Of a DNA stretch of 64,000 nt, positions 1 to 7,717 are shown piece by piece. The notes under the pieces were generated by a model. The model was not told the origin of the DNA, did no database searches, and saw nothing but the letters and a program-made list of their open reading frames with translations. Numbering within the stretch: the stretch's first letter is position 1; each line of letters opens with the position of its first letter. The translations under genes and the position numbers were made by a program. The DNA is from Haloarcula sp. CBA1129 (GTDB taxonomy: Archaea; Halobacteriota; Halobacteria; Halobacteriales; Haloarculaceae), in assembly GCF_008729015.1 (NCBI RefSeq), contig NZ_RKSM01000001.1, positions 2,604,001 to 2,668,000 of the forward strand. Direction: 5' to 3'.

Positions 1-115
1 CGAGTTCGACCGAGAGTCGACGACTGCTCAGCGCGTCCCGGACCGTCGCCGCTTGGCGTAACGCGAGGTCCGAGCCCCGCGTCGCCAGTTGCAGTGTCTC
101 CCCGCGTGTTGTCAT
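1..115 (-). CDS. hemC: Hydroxymethylbilane synthase (porphobilinogen deaminase), N-terminal fragment
   Basis: This is the first 38 codons of a leftward gene that runs off the window. HemC joins four porphobilinogens into hydroxymethylbilane, the linear tetrapyrrole precursor of haem, sirohaem and cobalamin, in the cytosol. The visible residues read LATRGSDLALRQAATVRDAL, which is the conserved HemC start (substrate-loop Arg, then the SxLA.xQ pattern). The start is the ATG at 115. The dipyrromethane Cys and the catalytic Asp lie outside the window. The family assignment is strong despite the short piece, because this N-terminal signature is distinctive. Confidence 0.85.
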   Translation of the reverse strand, partial: MTTRGETLQLATRGSDLALRQAATVRDALSSRRLSVEL

Positions 116-171
116 ACTCGACACTCCTCGGCCAGCGCGTAAAAACGCACTTCTTCGTCGATTCGATGTCG

Positions 172-444
172 TTACGCAGTCGTCTCGGCGAGCACAGTTC
201 CGAGCACCCACTGCGAGACGAACCCCGCGATGAACGTCGTCACGCCGCCGGCGACGAGGGCGAAGTCGATCAGTTCGGTGAGGGTGTCGACGGGACCGAC
301 GCTTACAGTGAGGACTACGTACGCGTGCAGGAGCACGTACATGACTGGTAGAAAGACCGCCGTACAGAGCACGCCGGCAGCCGTCGCGCGTCGGATGACC
401 GGCGGGGCACGGCTAACGACCGGGAGGGAATCGGTCAGGGCCAT
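172..444 (-). CDS. Small two-helix membrane protein, unknown function
   Basis: A 90-residue protein with two clear hydrophobic segments, about residues 22-45 and 62-86, so probably an inner-membrane hairpin. I prefer the ATG at 444 (MALTDS) over the GTG one codon upstream. It lies between carS and hemC on the same strand, 66 nt downstream of carS and 56 nt upstream of hemC, so it may be co-transcribed with either. No catalytic or metal motif is visible and I do not recognise the family. Codon use and the acidic, halophile-like composition fit a real gene. Confidence 0.6.
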   Translation of the reverse strand: MALTDSLPVVSRAPPVIRRATAAGVLCTAVFLPVMYVLLHAYVVLTVSVGPVDTLTELIDFALVAGGVTTFIAGFVSQWVLGTVLAETTA

Positions 445-510
445 CACAATTGGTGTTGTGTGCTATGAGTGTCGTTCTATGGGAGAACGCGACAGTAACG
501 GCAGCCTCGG

Positions 511-1056
511 TTACCACGGCTCGTTTTTCAGGCCGAGCAGGTAGGCGATGCCGTTGGTGACGACGTGTAACACCGGCGTCGCAACGACGACGACGACCAG
601 CACCGAGAGCGTGAACGTCCCAGTGAACCACGACGGCGCGGCCACGAACGCACAGAGCAACGCCCCGATGACGAAGTCCAGCTGGTCCAGCCCGGGAAAA
701 GCCGCTCCGCGCTCGCGGCCCGTCCGACGTTTGAGGAAGGACGCGCCGATGTCCCCGAGCATCGCGCCGAAAGCGAGTCCAAGCCCTGCGCGGACCGGAA
801 ACGTCGGGAGGTCGGTTCCAAGTGCGGCGCTCACGCTTGGTGAGACCTGCGTGAGTCCAAGCGCGAGTAGCGTCCCGGCGACGGTGCCGATCAGCGTCCC
901 GCGCCACGTCTTACCGTCACCCAGCACTCGCCGCCCGCCCCACGTTCGGCCACCGTCTATCGGTCTGCCGCCACCGGCGAGTACCGCGGCGTTGTTCGGG
1001 ATATACGCCGGCAACATCGCCCACAGCGCCCAGACGACCGTGTCGACCGTCTCCAT
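511..1056 (-). CDS. carS: CDP-archaeol synthase
   Basis: A 181-residue polytopic membrane enzyme. It transfers CMP from CTP to 2,3-bis-(O-geranylgeranyl)-sn-glycerol 1-phosphate, making the CDP-activated precursor of archaeal phospholipids. Several features mark CarS: the start METVDTVVWALWAMLPAYIPNN, the GG.RPIDGG and G.GKTWRG motifs near residues 28-50 (nucleotide and Mg binding in the CdsA/CarS fold), and four to five hydrophobic segments. The GDIGASFLKRR motif near residue 108 is also family-typical. The ATG at 1056 gives the usual family length of about 175-185; the open frame continues upstream without homology. Essential lipid enzyme, cytoplasmic membrane. Confidence 0.92.
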   Translation of the reverse strand: METVDTVVWALWAMLPAYIPNNAAVLAGGGRPIDGGRTWGGRRVLGDGKTWRGTLIGTVAGTLLALGLTQVSPSVSAALGTDLPTFPVRAGLGLAFGAMLGDIGASFLKRRTGRERGAAFPGLDQLDFVIGALLCAFVAAPSWFTGTFTLSVLVVVVVATPVLHVVTNGIAYLLGLKNEPW

Positions 1057-1211
1057 ATCCTCGCGGTCTGGCCCCGTCGTCTTAATCTGTGTGACTCGCT
1101 GCTGCAGTGTTTGTCTCAGTCTCTGTAAACGCGAACACAGAGACAGCGACTCGCGCAGGCGGTTCCACACCTGCGGCTCACCACGGATCTAAGAAAGAGC
1201 GAGAGCTGACC

Positions 1212-1589
1212 TCAGAACGGCGCTTCGGGGCCTTCGTCTTCGTCGCCGCCGACATCGCCGCCGCGGGACTCGCCGGGGAACGAGGGGCTCATGCCGCCGC
1301 TGCCGCCGGCCATGCCTTCCTGCTGTTCCATCCCGGTTCGGGCGGTAACCTCGTTGATTTCCGGGATTTCCTTGGTCATGCGCGTCTTGATCGCCTGAAT
1401 AGTCATCGGCGAGATGCCACAGCCGGAACAGGCACCGCCGAGGCGGATTGTGACGCTGCCTTCCTCGCGGTCGATCTCCTCGATAGCCGCGCTCCCGCCG
1501 TGCATCTGGATCTGCGGGAAGTTGCGGCGCAGGAAGTTCGTGATTCGCTCTCGAAGCTCGTCTCCGCCGTCGTCTGTCTCGGTGCTCAT
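1212..1589 (-). CDS. Nfu/NifU C-terminal-domain Fe-S scaffold protein
   Basis: A 125-residue protein. Residues about 8-85 form an NifU-like domain with the CSGC motif (GGACSGCGISP), whose paired cysteines bind a bridging [4Fe-4S] cluster in an Nfu dimer. The cluster is passed to apo-proteins in the cytosol. The C-terminal 40 residues are a Gly/Met/Asp-rich tail that looks disordered. The ATG at 1589 (MSTETDDG) is chosen because residues upstream in the frame lack homology. It is divergent from the regulator at 1734, with 144 bp between them. Confidence 0.88.
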   Translation of the reverse strand: MSTETDDGGDELRERITNFLRRNFPQIQMHGGSAAIEEIDREEGSVTIRLGGACSGCGISPMTIQAIKTRMTKEIPEINEVTARTGMEQQEGMAGGSGGMSPSFPGESRGGDVGGDEDEGPEAPF

Positions 1590-1733
1590 AGTGAATTGTA
1601 TTCCGTCCCGGGAGGGCTTAGACCTTTGGACTAACATCTCTATCACGGGGGAGAAACCGTGACCCGCAAGGTCCCGTGTTGGTTACCCCGAACATACCTG
1701 AAGCTTCTACGGGCAGGGTGAGTAGCCCGACGT

Positions 1734-2258
1734 ATGACTCCCTCAGCTGACGAAACGCGGCTGTTCGAGTGTGCGACCTGTGGCGGCGTCGGCATCGGCG
1801 ACAACCGGCCGGAGTGCTGTGGCGAGCCAATGGCGGCGACCGAGACAGGGGACACGGCGGTCAGCGAGCCGTCTCTCGAAACCTTGCTACAGACCGTCTT
1901 CGAGATGTCCGGCACCGAACTGGACGTCTGTCTCTGCGTGATGGAGGGCGGTGAGCTGACCGTGGCGGAGCTGGCCGAGCAGATCGGTTACGACCGGAGC
2001 GTCGTTGCACGGCACCTCAACCATCTCGCCGACCTCGGTGTCATCGAGAAACGCCGGCGTATCAGGCCAGAAGGCGGCCATGTGTACGTCTATACGCCAC
2101 AGCCGCCCGAAACAGTCCGGGAGCGGCTCCGCGAGGAGTTTCTAGCGTGGGTTCGGCTGGCGACCGCGCAGTTAGACGCCCTCCAGCGTGAGAAAGTCGA
2201 GGCGATAGCCGACGCCGAGACCGACGAGCGGCAGTGGACCGTGTTTCAGAAGCAGTAG
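1734..2258 (+). CDS. Zinc-ribbon plus winged-helix transcription regulator
   Basis: A 174-residue DNA-binding protein. The N-terminus has C-x2-C (FECATCGG) followed by a CCGEPM motif, together a short zinc ribbon. Residues about 55-125 are a TrmB/MarR-like winged helix-turn-helix (LTVAELAEQIGYDRSVVARHLNHL, then the wing with GGHVYVYTP). The C-terminal helix is probably for dimerisation. The wing sequence strongly suggests sequence-specific DNA binding. The target is unknown. It is divergent from nfu, and the Fe-S or metal link this suggests is only inference. Confidence 0.75.
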   Translation: MTPSADETRLFECATCGGVGIGDNRPECCGEPMAATETGDTAVSEPSLETLLQTVFEMSGTELDVCLCVMEGGELTVAELAEQIGYDRSVVARHLNHLADLGVIEKRRRIRPEGGHVYVYTPQPPETVRERLREEFLAWVRLATAQLDALQREKVEAIADAETDERQWTVFQKQ

Positions 2259-2291
2259 CGGCGACCGCGACAGCTCAAGTACGGTCCAGCC

Positions 2292-2765
2292 TCAGATGCG
2301 GTCAGCGGTCACAGCGTAGACGACCGCGAGGACAGCGCCGTAGACGACGTGCCACAGCAGCGACGGCGGCGCGAAGTTCGGGAACGGCGGCGAGGCCGGC
2401 GAGCCGACGGCACCGAGCCAGATTGGCATCACGAGCGCCGCGAAGACGGCCCACGTGACGACGCCCCAGCCGACACCGAGCCCGAGCAGTTTGCCGGACG
2501 TGTCCAGATGCAGGGCACTCGCCAGCCCCGCGAAGGCCACGCCCATCACAGCCCCGTGCGAGAGGTGGACGACGAGACCAGCCGCCGGGCTCGGCGGCGG
2601 CGCGAGCCCGTACAGGGACGGGATTGCGACGGCGAGCGTCGCGGTGTTCATCACGAGAATCAACGCGCCCATGACGGCGCTTCCGGCGATACCGCCGAGC
2701 ACGCCGGCTTTCCAGTTGCCGGTACCGACATCGTACGTCTGTGTCGTTTCTGTCGTCGTTGACAT
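2292..2765 (-). CDS. Polytopic membrane protein of unknown function
   Basis: A 157-residue protein with four hydrophobic helices, roughly residues 17-45, 60-85, 92-118 and 135-155. Proline/alanine-rich loops carry small motifs such as YGLAPPPSP and LSHGAVMG. A histidine in the second helix and one in WHVVYG could hold haem or metal, but nothing proves this. It converges on the regulator at 1734 with a 33-nt gap. I recognise it as a common haloarchaeal hypothetical (DUF6789-like) but cannot state a function. Confidence 0.6.
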   Translation of the reverse strand: MSTTTETTQTYDVGTGNWKAGVLGGIAGSAVMGALILVMNTATLAVAIPSLYGLAPPPSPAAGLVVHLSHGAVMGVAFAGLASALHLDTSGKLLGLGVGWGVVTWAVFAALVMPIWLGAVGSPASPPFPNFAPPSLLWHVVYGAVLAVVYAVTADRI

Positions 2766-2913
2766 GCATGCGAACAGTCACGCCGTCTAGCAAAAGAGCC
2801 GGCGTGGCTGTTCGACCTCGTGCCACGTCCCCGGAAGAACTATACACCGGCTCTCGGCGGCCATGACTGGACAGGCAACCAACTTTCAAGCCGGGGCCGG
2901 ACGGACAGATGGT

Positions 2914-3486
2914 ATGGCAGACTCAGACACGGTGATGGCTCGGTTCGAGACGCCCGACATCGATGAGCTTCCCGAAGACCTACAGGAGCGCATCGCGGAG
3001 GAGACCGAGCGAGCCGGCTTCACGCCGAACATCTTCCCGGCGATGGCGTATCGCCCCTCGCATTTCCGGGCCTTTTTCGCCTACCACGATGCACTGGTCG
3101 AGGAGACAGCACTGGAACGCGAGGAAGTCGAGCTGATAATCGTCGCTGTCAGCGGCATCAACGACTGTCTGTACTGCATCGTCGCCCACGGCGCACTCCT
3201 GCGTATCTACGCTGATGCGCCAAAGCTCGCCGAGCAGGTCGCCGCAAATCACCGGACGGCCGATATCAACGAGACCCACAAGGCGATGCTCGATTTCGCA
3301 GTGAAACTAACTGAATCGCCTGCCCGTATCGAGGACGCGGACCTAGAGCGGCTGGAGGAACACGGCTACAGCCGCCGCGCAATCTGGGATATCGGCAGCG
3401 TCGCCGCCTTCTTCAACCTCTCGAACCGCCTCGCACAGCTCGCCGACATCCGCCCGAACGACGAGTTCTACAACCTCGGCCGCTGA
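2914..3486 (+). CDS. AhpD-like peroxidase-related protein
   Basis: A 190-residue all-alpha protein of the carboxymuconolactone decarboxylase/AhpD superfamily. The active-site signature is C-x2-C-x3-H (CLYCIVAHG, about residues 80-88) with the preceding Glu-rich helix (EREEVELI). Family members use the two cysteines for alkyl-hydroperoxide or disulfide chemistry and usually form trimers or hexamers. The N-terminal motif GFTPNIFPAMAYRPSHFRAF is typical of the peroxidase-related subgroup. I chose the ATG at 2914. An ATG at 2863 lies too close to the TATA-like TATACACC at 2841 to be the first codon of a leaderless transcript, and residues before MADSD lack homology. Confidence 0.82.
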   Translation: MADSDTVMARFETPDIDELPEDLQERIAEETERAGFTPNIFPAMAYRPSHFRAFFAYHDALVEETALEREEVELIIVAVSGINDCLYCIVAHGALLRIYADAPKLAEQVAANHRTADINETHKAMLDFAVKLTESPARIEDADLERLEEHGYSRRAIWDIGSVAAFFNLSNRLAQLADIRPNDEFYNLGR

Positions 3487-3516
3487 GGGGCGGCCGCGTG
3501 CCGACCACGGCCCGCC

Positions 3517-3684
3517 TCACGCCGCCTCGGCCGGTCGCACTGTCTCAGCGCCACAGTCCGGGCAGGTCAGGTCCTCGACCGTCGCCGCGCGCTGGGCAAA
3601 CTCGGTCCCGCAGTCGTCACAGAGGAATCGGTAGTGCTGTTCTCCGGAGTCGAATAGCTCGGAGACTGTGTTAAACACACCCAT
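3517..3684 (-). CDS. Small zinc-ribbon protein, FmdB-like
   Basis: A 55-residue protein with two CPxCG-type knuckles: C-D-D-C-G at about residues 22-26 and C-P-D-C-G at about 41-45, a complete four-cysteine zinc ribbon. The start ATG at 3684 (MGVFNTVSELFDSG) is chosen because upstream codons encode a non-conserved stretch. Such one-domain zinc proteins are abundant in haloarchaea, and a few affect motility, biofilm or lipid metabolism in Haloferax. The role here is unknown. Confidence 0.75.
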   Translation of the reverse strand: MGVFNTVSELFDSGEQHYRFLCDDCGTEFAQRAATVEDLTCPDCGAETVRPAEAA

Positions 3685-3827
3685 ACTAGTACACTCAGCG
3701 TCAAAGCCCCAAAATCTTCCGGCTGAGATACATCTTCGTCGGAGTTTAATACATATAGCATACCTCACAGCGCGTATCTATACACCTAGTAGTTCCGGTC
3801 TTGCCTATCAGGGGCATCCACAGATGT

Positions 3828-3965
3828 ATGAACAAAACACTCTACCTGATGCAGAAGGACAGCGAAACCCGGATCGAAGTCGACGACGACGGCTACGACC
3901 GGATCATGGAAAACGGGAACGTCGTCGGCCACCACATGAGCAACCCCATCGTCAAACTGACGTAA
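3828..3965 (+). CDS. 45-residue acidic micro-protein
   Basis: ATG at 3828 to TAA at 3963-3965 encodes 45 residues. Charged residues run through the middle (the segment RIEVDDDGYDRIMENG), followed by a short tail ending in NPIVKLT. G or C dominates third positions (GAC, ATC, GTC, GGC), as in neighbouring real genes, unlike the flanking AT-rich spacer. A TATA-like TATCTATA at 3774-3781 would put a transcript start about 25 nt before the ATG. It could form a small two-strand, one-helix fold. Function unknown. It is too short for ordinary gene finders. Confidence 0.6.
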   Translation: MNKTLYLMQKDSETRIEVDDDGYDRIMENGNVVGHHMSNPIVKLT

Positions 3966-4052
3966 GCCGGCACGCACACCACAGTCCAGAAGTATCGTGG
4001 CTGACGCACAACATCCGGGAGTTTTTGCCGCTGGCTGTTGAAGCCGACAGCA

Positions 4053-5033
4053 ATGAGTGACGCGGACGGCGGTCCGAAACAGGTCTCGGACCCGGCCTAC
4101 CACAGCGAGAACCACACGGCCGCCCAGACCTGCGGCTGGACCAAAAACGCCCTGCGCGGCGAGGGGAAGTGTTACAAGTACATCTTCTACGGTATCGAGT
4201 CCCACCGCTGCATCCAGATGACGCCGGTCGTCAAATGCAACGAGCGGTGCGTGTTCTGCTGGCGTGACCACGCCGGCCACGCCTACGAACTCGGTGACGT
4301 GGAGTGGGACGACCCCGCGGCGGTGGCCGACGCCTCCGTCGAACTCCAGCGGAAACTCCTCTCCGGCTTCGGCGGCAACGACGAGGTCCCACGCGAGGTG
4401 TTTGATCAGGCGATGGAACCGCGCCACGTCGCCATTTCGCTGGACGGCGAGCCGACGCTGTACCCCCACCTACCGGAACTCATCGAGGAGTTCCACGACC
4501 GCGATATCACCACGTTCCTCGTCTCTAACGGGACCAACACGGAGATGCTGGAGCGGTGTGACCCGACGCAACTGTACGTCTCCGTCGACGCCGCTGACCG
4601 GGGGACGTTCGATTCGACGGTGCAGGCGATGGAAGACGACGCTTGGGACTCGCTCATCGACACGCTGGACGTGCTCGCCGAGAAGGACGACACTCGTACC
4701 GTCATCCGGACGACGCTGGTCAAGGGCCACAACATGCACCACCCCGAGTGGTACGCGGCGATGTGTGACCGGGCTGACGCGGACTTCGTCGAGATGAAGG
4801 CGTACATGCACGTCGGCCATTCGCGGGGCCGTCTCGACCGCGACTCGATGCCCGACCACAGCGAGGTCCGGGCGTTCACACAGGAGATGGGTGAGTACCT
4901 GCCCAACCACGACGTGCTGAAAGAGGTCGAGGACTCCCGCGTGACGATGCTCGCCGAAGACGAGAACACGTGGGTCCCGAAACTGGAGAAATCGAGCGAG
5001 TTCTGGGAACAGGACGCGCTCGTGGACTACTAG
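4053..5033 (+). CDS. taw1: tRNA 4-demethylwyosine synthase (radical SAM)
   Basis: A 326-residue radical-SAM enzyme. Taw1/TYW1 condenses N1-methylguanosine-37 of tRNA-Phe with pyruvate to give imidazo-fused 4-demethylwyosine, the first step of wyosine formation. The radical-SAM cluster motif C-x3-C-x2-C is visible as CNERCVFC near residue 66. It is preceded by the family's [13 protein letters not shown] stretch and an upstream conserved Cys (TCGWTK). SGEP-type motif LDGEPTLYP and the MKAYMHVG motif follow. The ATG at 4053 is preferred over the in-frame TTG 15 nt upstream. The archaeal form lacks the eukaryotic flavodoxin domain, and this length fits. Confidence 0.93.
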   Translation: MSDADGGPKQVSDPAYHSENHTAAQTCGWTKNALRGEGKCYKYIFYGIESHRCIQMTPVVKCNERCVFCWRDHAGHAYELGDVEWDDPAAVADASVELQRKLLSGFGGNDEVPREVFDQAMEPRHVAISLDGEPTLYPHLPELIEEFHDRDITTFLVSNGTNTEMLERCDPTQLYVSVDAADRGTFDSTVQAMEDDAWDSLIDTLDVLAEKDDTRTVIRTTLVKGHNMHHPEWYAAMCDRADADFVEMKAYMHVGHSRGRLDRDSMPDHSEVRAFTQEMGEYLPNHDVLKEVEDSRVTMLAEDENTWVPKLEKSSEFWEQDALVDY

Positions 5034-5173
5034 CTGCAACGGCGATAGGGAAGCGCAATCACAGCAGTGTGATGAGACTGAACGTGTTAGGCAGCGGTTT
5101 AAATTGTGTTCGTGACGGAGCGTTAGGCGCGCTTCTGCTACCAACCCTATACCAGTTTTTTGCCGTTCCAAAA

Positions 5174-5189
5174 GTGGAATGCATTCCAC
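5174..5189. promoter_or_regulatory. Perfect 16-bp palindrome, candidate RbkR operator
   Basis: GTGGAATGCATTCCAC reads the same on both strands. It sits 41-56 nt before the rbkR start codon. A TATA-like element (GCTTATCC, about 5198-5205) lies between it and the gene, so the palindrome abuts the TFB recognition side. A dimeric winged-helix protein such as the product of the adjacent gene would bind this kind of site. RbkR-type kinases are known to regulate archaeal riboflavin genes. That this exact palindrome is the operator is inference. Confidence 0.6.
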
Positions 5190-5229
5190 CTTCGGTATGC
5201 TTATCCGGCGGGAATCCCTACCTGACTGC

Positions 5230-5928
5230 ATGGCTGAATCAACGGGACAGGGCGTCGGTCGGGACGAGCTGGCGACGCTGAAACTGCTCGCCCTCGACGG
5301 GGCGCTCGACGAGTCGACGAAAGTGTCCTGTGCCGATCTCGCGGAACGGCTGGACGCCTCGAACCAGACTGCCTCGCGGCGGCTCCAGCGGCTTGAAGAC
5401 GCCGGACTGCTGGCCCGGGACATTGTGAGCGACGGGCAGGAGGTCGAGCTCACTGGGGACGGCGAACGGCGTCTCCAGTCTGAGTACGCCGACTACCGGC
5501 GCATCTTCGAAGCCGACGCCAGCGTCGACCTGACCGGCGTCGTCACCTCGGGAATGGGCGAAGGGCGTCACTACATCACGCTGCCGGGCTACATGGAGCA
5601 GTTCATCGAACGGCTGGGGTACGAGCCGTTTGCAGGCACGCTCAACCTCGAACTTACGTCCGAAAGCGTCCGCAGGCGAGCGCGGATGAGCGCTATCGAG
5701 CCCGTCACCATCGAGGGCTGGGAGGACGACGAGCGGACGTACGGCCCTGCGTACTGCTACCCCGCCTCGATAGAGGGGAGCGACGGCGAGTACGAGCCGG
5801 CCCACGTCATCGCGCCCGAGCGGACCCACCACGGCGAGGAACAGCTCGAAGTGATCGCACCAGAGAAGCTCCGCGAGGTGCTGGAACTGGCCGACGGTGA
5901 CGAGGTGATCGTCCATGTCTCGGAGTGA
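5230..5928 (+). CDS. rbkR: CTP-dependent riboflavin kinase / regulator RbkR
   Basis: A 232-residue bifunctional protein. Residues about 15-80 are a winged helix-turn-helix ([20 protein letters not shown], then wing). Residues about 95-232 are the archaeal riboflavin kinase domain, which makes FMN using CTP. Kinase-domain marks are [24 protein letters not shown] and the C-terminal [17 protein letters not shown]. Riboflavin kinases fused to an HTH are RbkR regulators of riboflavin synthesis. The ATG at 5230 lies about 27 nt after a TATA-like element, so the transcript is probably leaderless. The gene overlaps ribB by 14 nt, which implies an operon and coupled translation. Confidence 0.9.
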   Translation: MAESTGQGVGRDELATLKLLALDGALDESTKVSCADLAERLDASNQTASRRLQRLEDAGLLARDIVSDGQEVELTGDGERRLQSEYADYRRIFEADASVDLTGVVTSGMGEGRHYITLPGYMEQFIERLGYEPFAGTLNLELTSESVRRRARMSAIEPVTIEGWEDDERTYGPAYCYPASIEGSDGEYEPAHVIAPERTHHGEEQLEVIAPEKLREVLELADGDEVIVHVSE

Positions 5929-6589
5929 GGACACTGCCGTCGACGCCGACAGCGTGGCCGACGCTGTCGCCGCTTTCACCCGCGGCGAGCCAGTGCTCGT
6001 CCACGACGCCGCCGACCGCGAAGGCGAGACGGACCTCGTCTATCCGGCGGGTGCCGTCACCCCCGGAGCCGTCGCCCGGATGCGGAACGACGCCGGCGGC
6101 CTCGTCTGTGTTGCCCTCTCGGACCGCGTCGCCGACGCGCTGGAACTGCCGTTCATGCAGGAGGTCCTCGACCACCCCACCGCGGCCGACCACGACCTCG
6201 CGTACGACGAGCGCTCCTCGTTCTCGCTGACGGTGAACCACCGCGACACGTTCACCGGGATTACCGATGAGGACCGCTCGCTGACGATTCAGGAACTGGC
6301 CGCCGTCGCGACCGACCCCGACCCCGAGGCCTTCAGCGAGGCGTTCCGGTCGCCGGGCCACGTCCACCTTCTCCGAGCGGCCCCGGACGGCCTGTCCGAC
6401 CGCGAAGGCCACACCGAACTCGCGCTCGCGCTCGCGGCCGCGGCCGACCTGCCCGAGGCCGCCGTCGTCTGTGAAATGCTGGACGACGAGACCGGCGCGG
6501 CGCTGCCCCCGGCGGCGGCGCGGGCCTACGCCGACCGCGAGGGCCTCGTGTACGTCGAAGGCGCAAGCCTGCTAGAGCGGTTCGACTGA
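5915..6589 (+). CDS. ribB: 3,4-dihydroxy-2-butanone 4-phosphate synthase
   Basis: A 224-residue cytosolic Mg-dependent enzyme. It turns ribulose 5-phosphate into formate and the four-carbon unit used to build the riboflavin xylene ring. Active-site residues are visible: the acidic loop [12 protein letters not shown] near residues 35-46 (family D-x-E-x-E-x-D), [14 protein letters not shown], the T/H-containing [12 protein letters not shown], and [11 protein letters not shown] plus GHTELA near the end. It starts inside the 3' end of rbkR. A rbkR-ribB operon lets FMN formation feed back on synthesis, if RbkR responds to FMN as in characterised archaea. Confidence 0.93.
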   Translation: MSRSEDTAVDADSVADAVAAFTRGEPVLVHDAADREGETDLVYPAGAVTPGAVARMRNDAGGLVCVALSDRVADALELPFMQEVLDHPTAADHDLAYDERSSFSLTVNHRDTFTGITDEDRSLTIQELAAVATDPDPEAFSEAFRSPGHVHLLRAAPDGLSDREGHTELALALAAAADLPEAAVVCEMLDDETGAALPPAAARAYADREGLVYVEGASLLERFD

Positions 6590-6690
6590 GCCAGCGCCTG
6601 TCAGGGCAACAGCACAGTACTGCGTCGGTTCGGTGACGGAATCTCTTCGGACCGTCAACACTCTTAACCACGGGAATCAATGGGGTAAAT

Positions 6691-6768
6691 ATGACACACG
6701 ACGAGACAGCAGGAGGCATCACCCACGGGCACCGCAACTGTCGACTTACCGAGGGGGTCGTTCGATGA
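6691..6768 (+). CDS. 25-residue upstream ORF overlapping ilvE (candidate leader)
   Basis: ATG at 6691 opens a 25-codon frame whose TGA overlaps the ilvE ATG as ATGA (6765-6768). A TATA-like TCTTAAC at 6662-6668 lies about 26 bp before this ATG, so the ATG could be the first base of a leaderless mRNA and ilvE would be translated only by re-initiation. The peptide is polar (MTHDETAGG...), with Ile-10, Leu-19 and Val-23/24. The two adjacent valines near its end are suggestive for a branched-chain amino acid gene. Translation is not proven. The frame might be a chance ORF in a 5' leader. Confidence 0.4.
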   Translation: MTHDETAGGITHGHRNCRLTEGVVR

Positions 6769-7697
6769 GCGACCGTCCGGAGATGTTCGAAGGGACCGAC
6801 CGGATTTGGATGGACGGCGAGTTCGTCGACTTCGAGGACGCACAGACCCACGTTCTCACGCACGCGCTGCATTACGGCACCGGCGTCTTCGAGGGCGTCC
6901 GCTGTTATGACACCGAGCAGGGACCGGCCATCTTCCGCTGGGAAGAGCACTTGGACCGCCTGTACAAGTCCGCGAAACCCTACGACCTCGACATCGAGTT
7001 CGGCAAGGACGAACTCACCGAAGCGACGACGGAACTCATCGAGACGGAAGGGTTCGAGTCGTGTTACATCCGCCCCATCGTCTACTACGGCTTCGACTCA
7101 CTGGGTGTGAGCCCGAAGGACTGCCCGACAAAGACAACCATCGCAGCGTGGCCGTGGGGCGCGTATCTCGGCGAGGAAGCGCTGGAGGAAGGCGTCGACG
7201 TGATGGTGTCGTCCTGGCGTAAACACGCCTCCAGCCAGATTCCGACCAACATCAAGACGACCGGCCTGTACGTCAACAGCATGCTCGCCGGCGAGGAGGC
7301 CCGCCGGAACGGCTACACCGAGGCCATCGTCCTGAACAAGGAGGGCAACGTCGCCGAAGGCCCCGGTGAGAACATCTTCATGGTCCGGGACGGCGAAATC
7401 TACACGCCCGGGCTGGCCGAGAGCATCCTCGAAGGCATCACCCGCAACACCGCAATCACGCTCGCCGAGGAGATGGGCTACACTGTCCACGAGGAGGCAA
7501 CGATCTCCCGCGGGGAACTGTACACCGCCGACGAACTGTTCTTTACCGGTACGGCAGCGGAGGTCACCCCCATCCGGAGCGTCGACGACAACGAGATCGG
7601 CGAAGGGACCAAGGGACCGGTCACCGACGAGATCCAGTCGGCCTTCTTCGACGTAATCGAGAGCGGCGACCGCGAAGAGTGGTTCCACTACGTCTGA
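6765..7697 (+). CDS. ilvE: Branched-chain amino acid aminotransferase
   Basis: A 310-residue class IV PLP aminotransferase. It moves the amino group between glutamate and the keto acids of Leu, Ile and Val in the cytosol. Visible marks are HALHYGTGVFEGVRCY near residues 35-50, RLYKSAKPYDLDI, the PLP lysine in KTTGLYVNSMLA, and the phosphate-binding EGPGENIFMV and GITRN(T). The F/Y..GTA motif reads FFTGTAAEVTPI. The ATG at 6765 (MSDRPEMFEG) is the homology-supported start; upstream codons in the frame are not family-like. It begins within the stop codon of a short upstream ORF. Confidence 0.93.
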   Translation: MSDRPEMFEGTDRIWMDGEFVDFEDAQTHVLTHALHYGTGVFEGVRCYDTEQGPAIFRWEEHLDRLYKSAKPYDLDIEFGKDELTEATTELIETEGFESCYIRPIVYYGFDSLGVSPKDCPTKTTIAAWPWGAYLGEEALEEGVDVMVSSWRKHASSQIPTNIKTTGLYVNSMLAGEEARRNGYTEAIVLNKEGNVAEGPGENIFMVRDGEIYTPGLAESILEGITRNTAITLAEEMGYTVHEEATISRGELYTADELFFTGTAAEVTPIRSVDDNEIGEGTKGPVTDEIQSAFFDVIESGDREEWFHYV

Positions 7698-7717
7698 GAG
7701 CGCGGTGAGCGGCGCTG

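Noticed and set aside
5058-5073. Hairpin ATCACA-GCAG-TGTGAT after taw1
   Set aside because: Only six pairs and no following T-run; the T-rich stretch at 5155-5161 is 80 nt away. Too weak to call a terminator.
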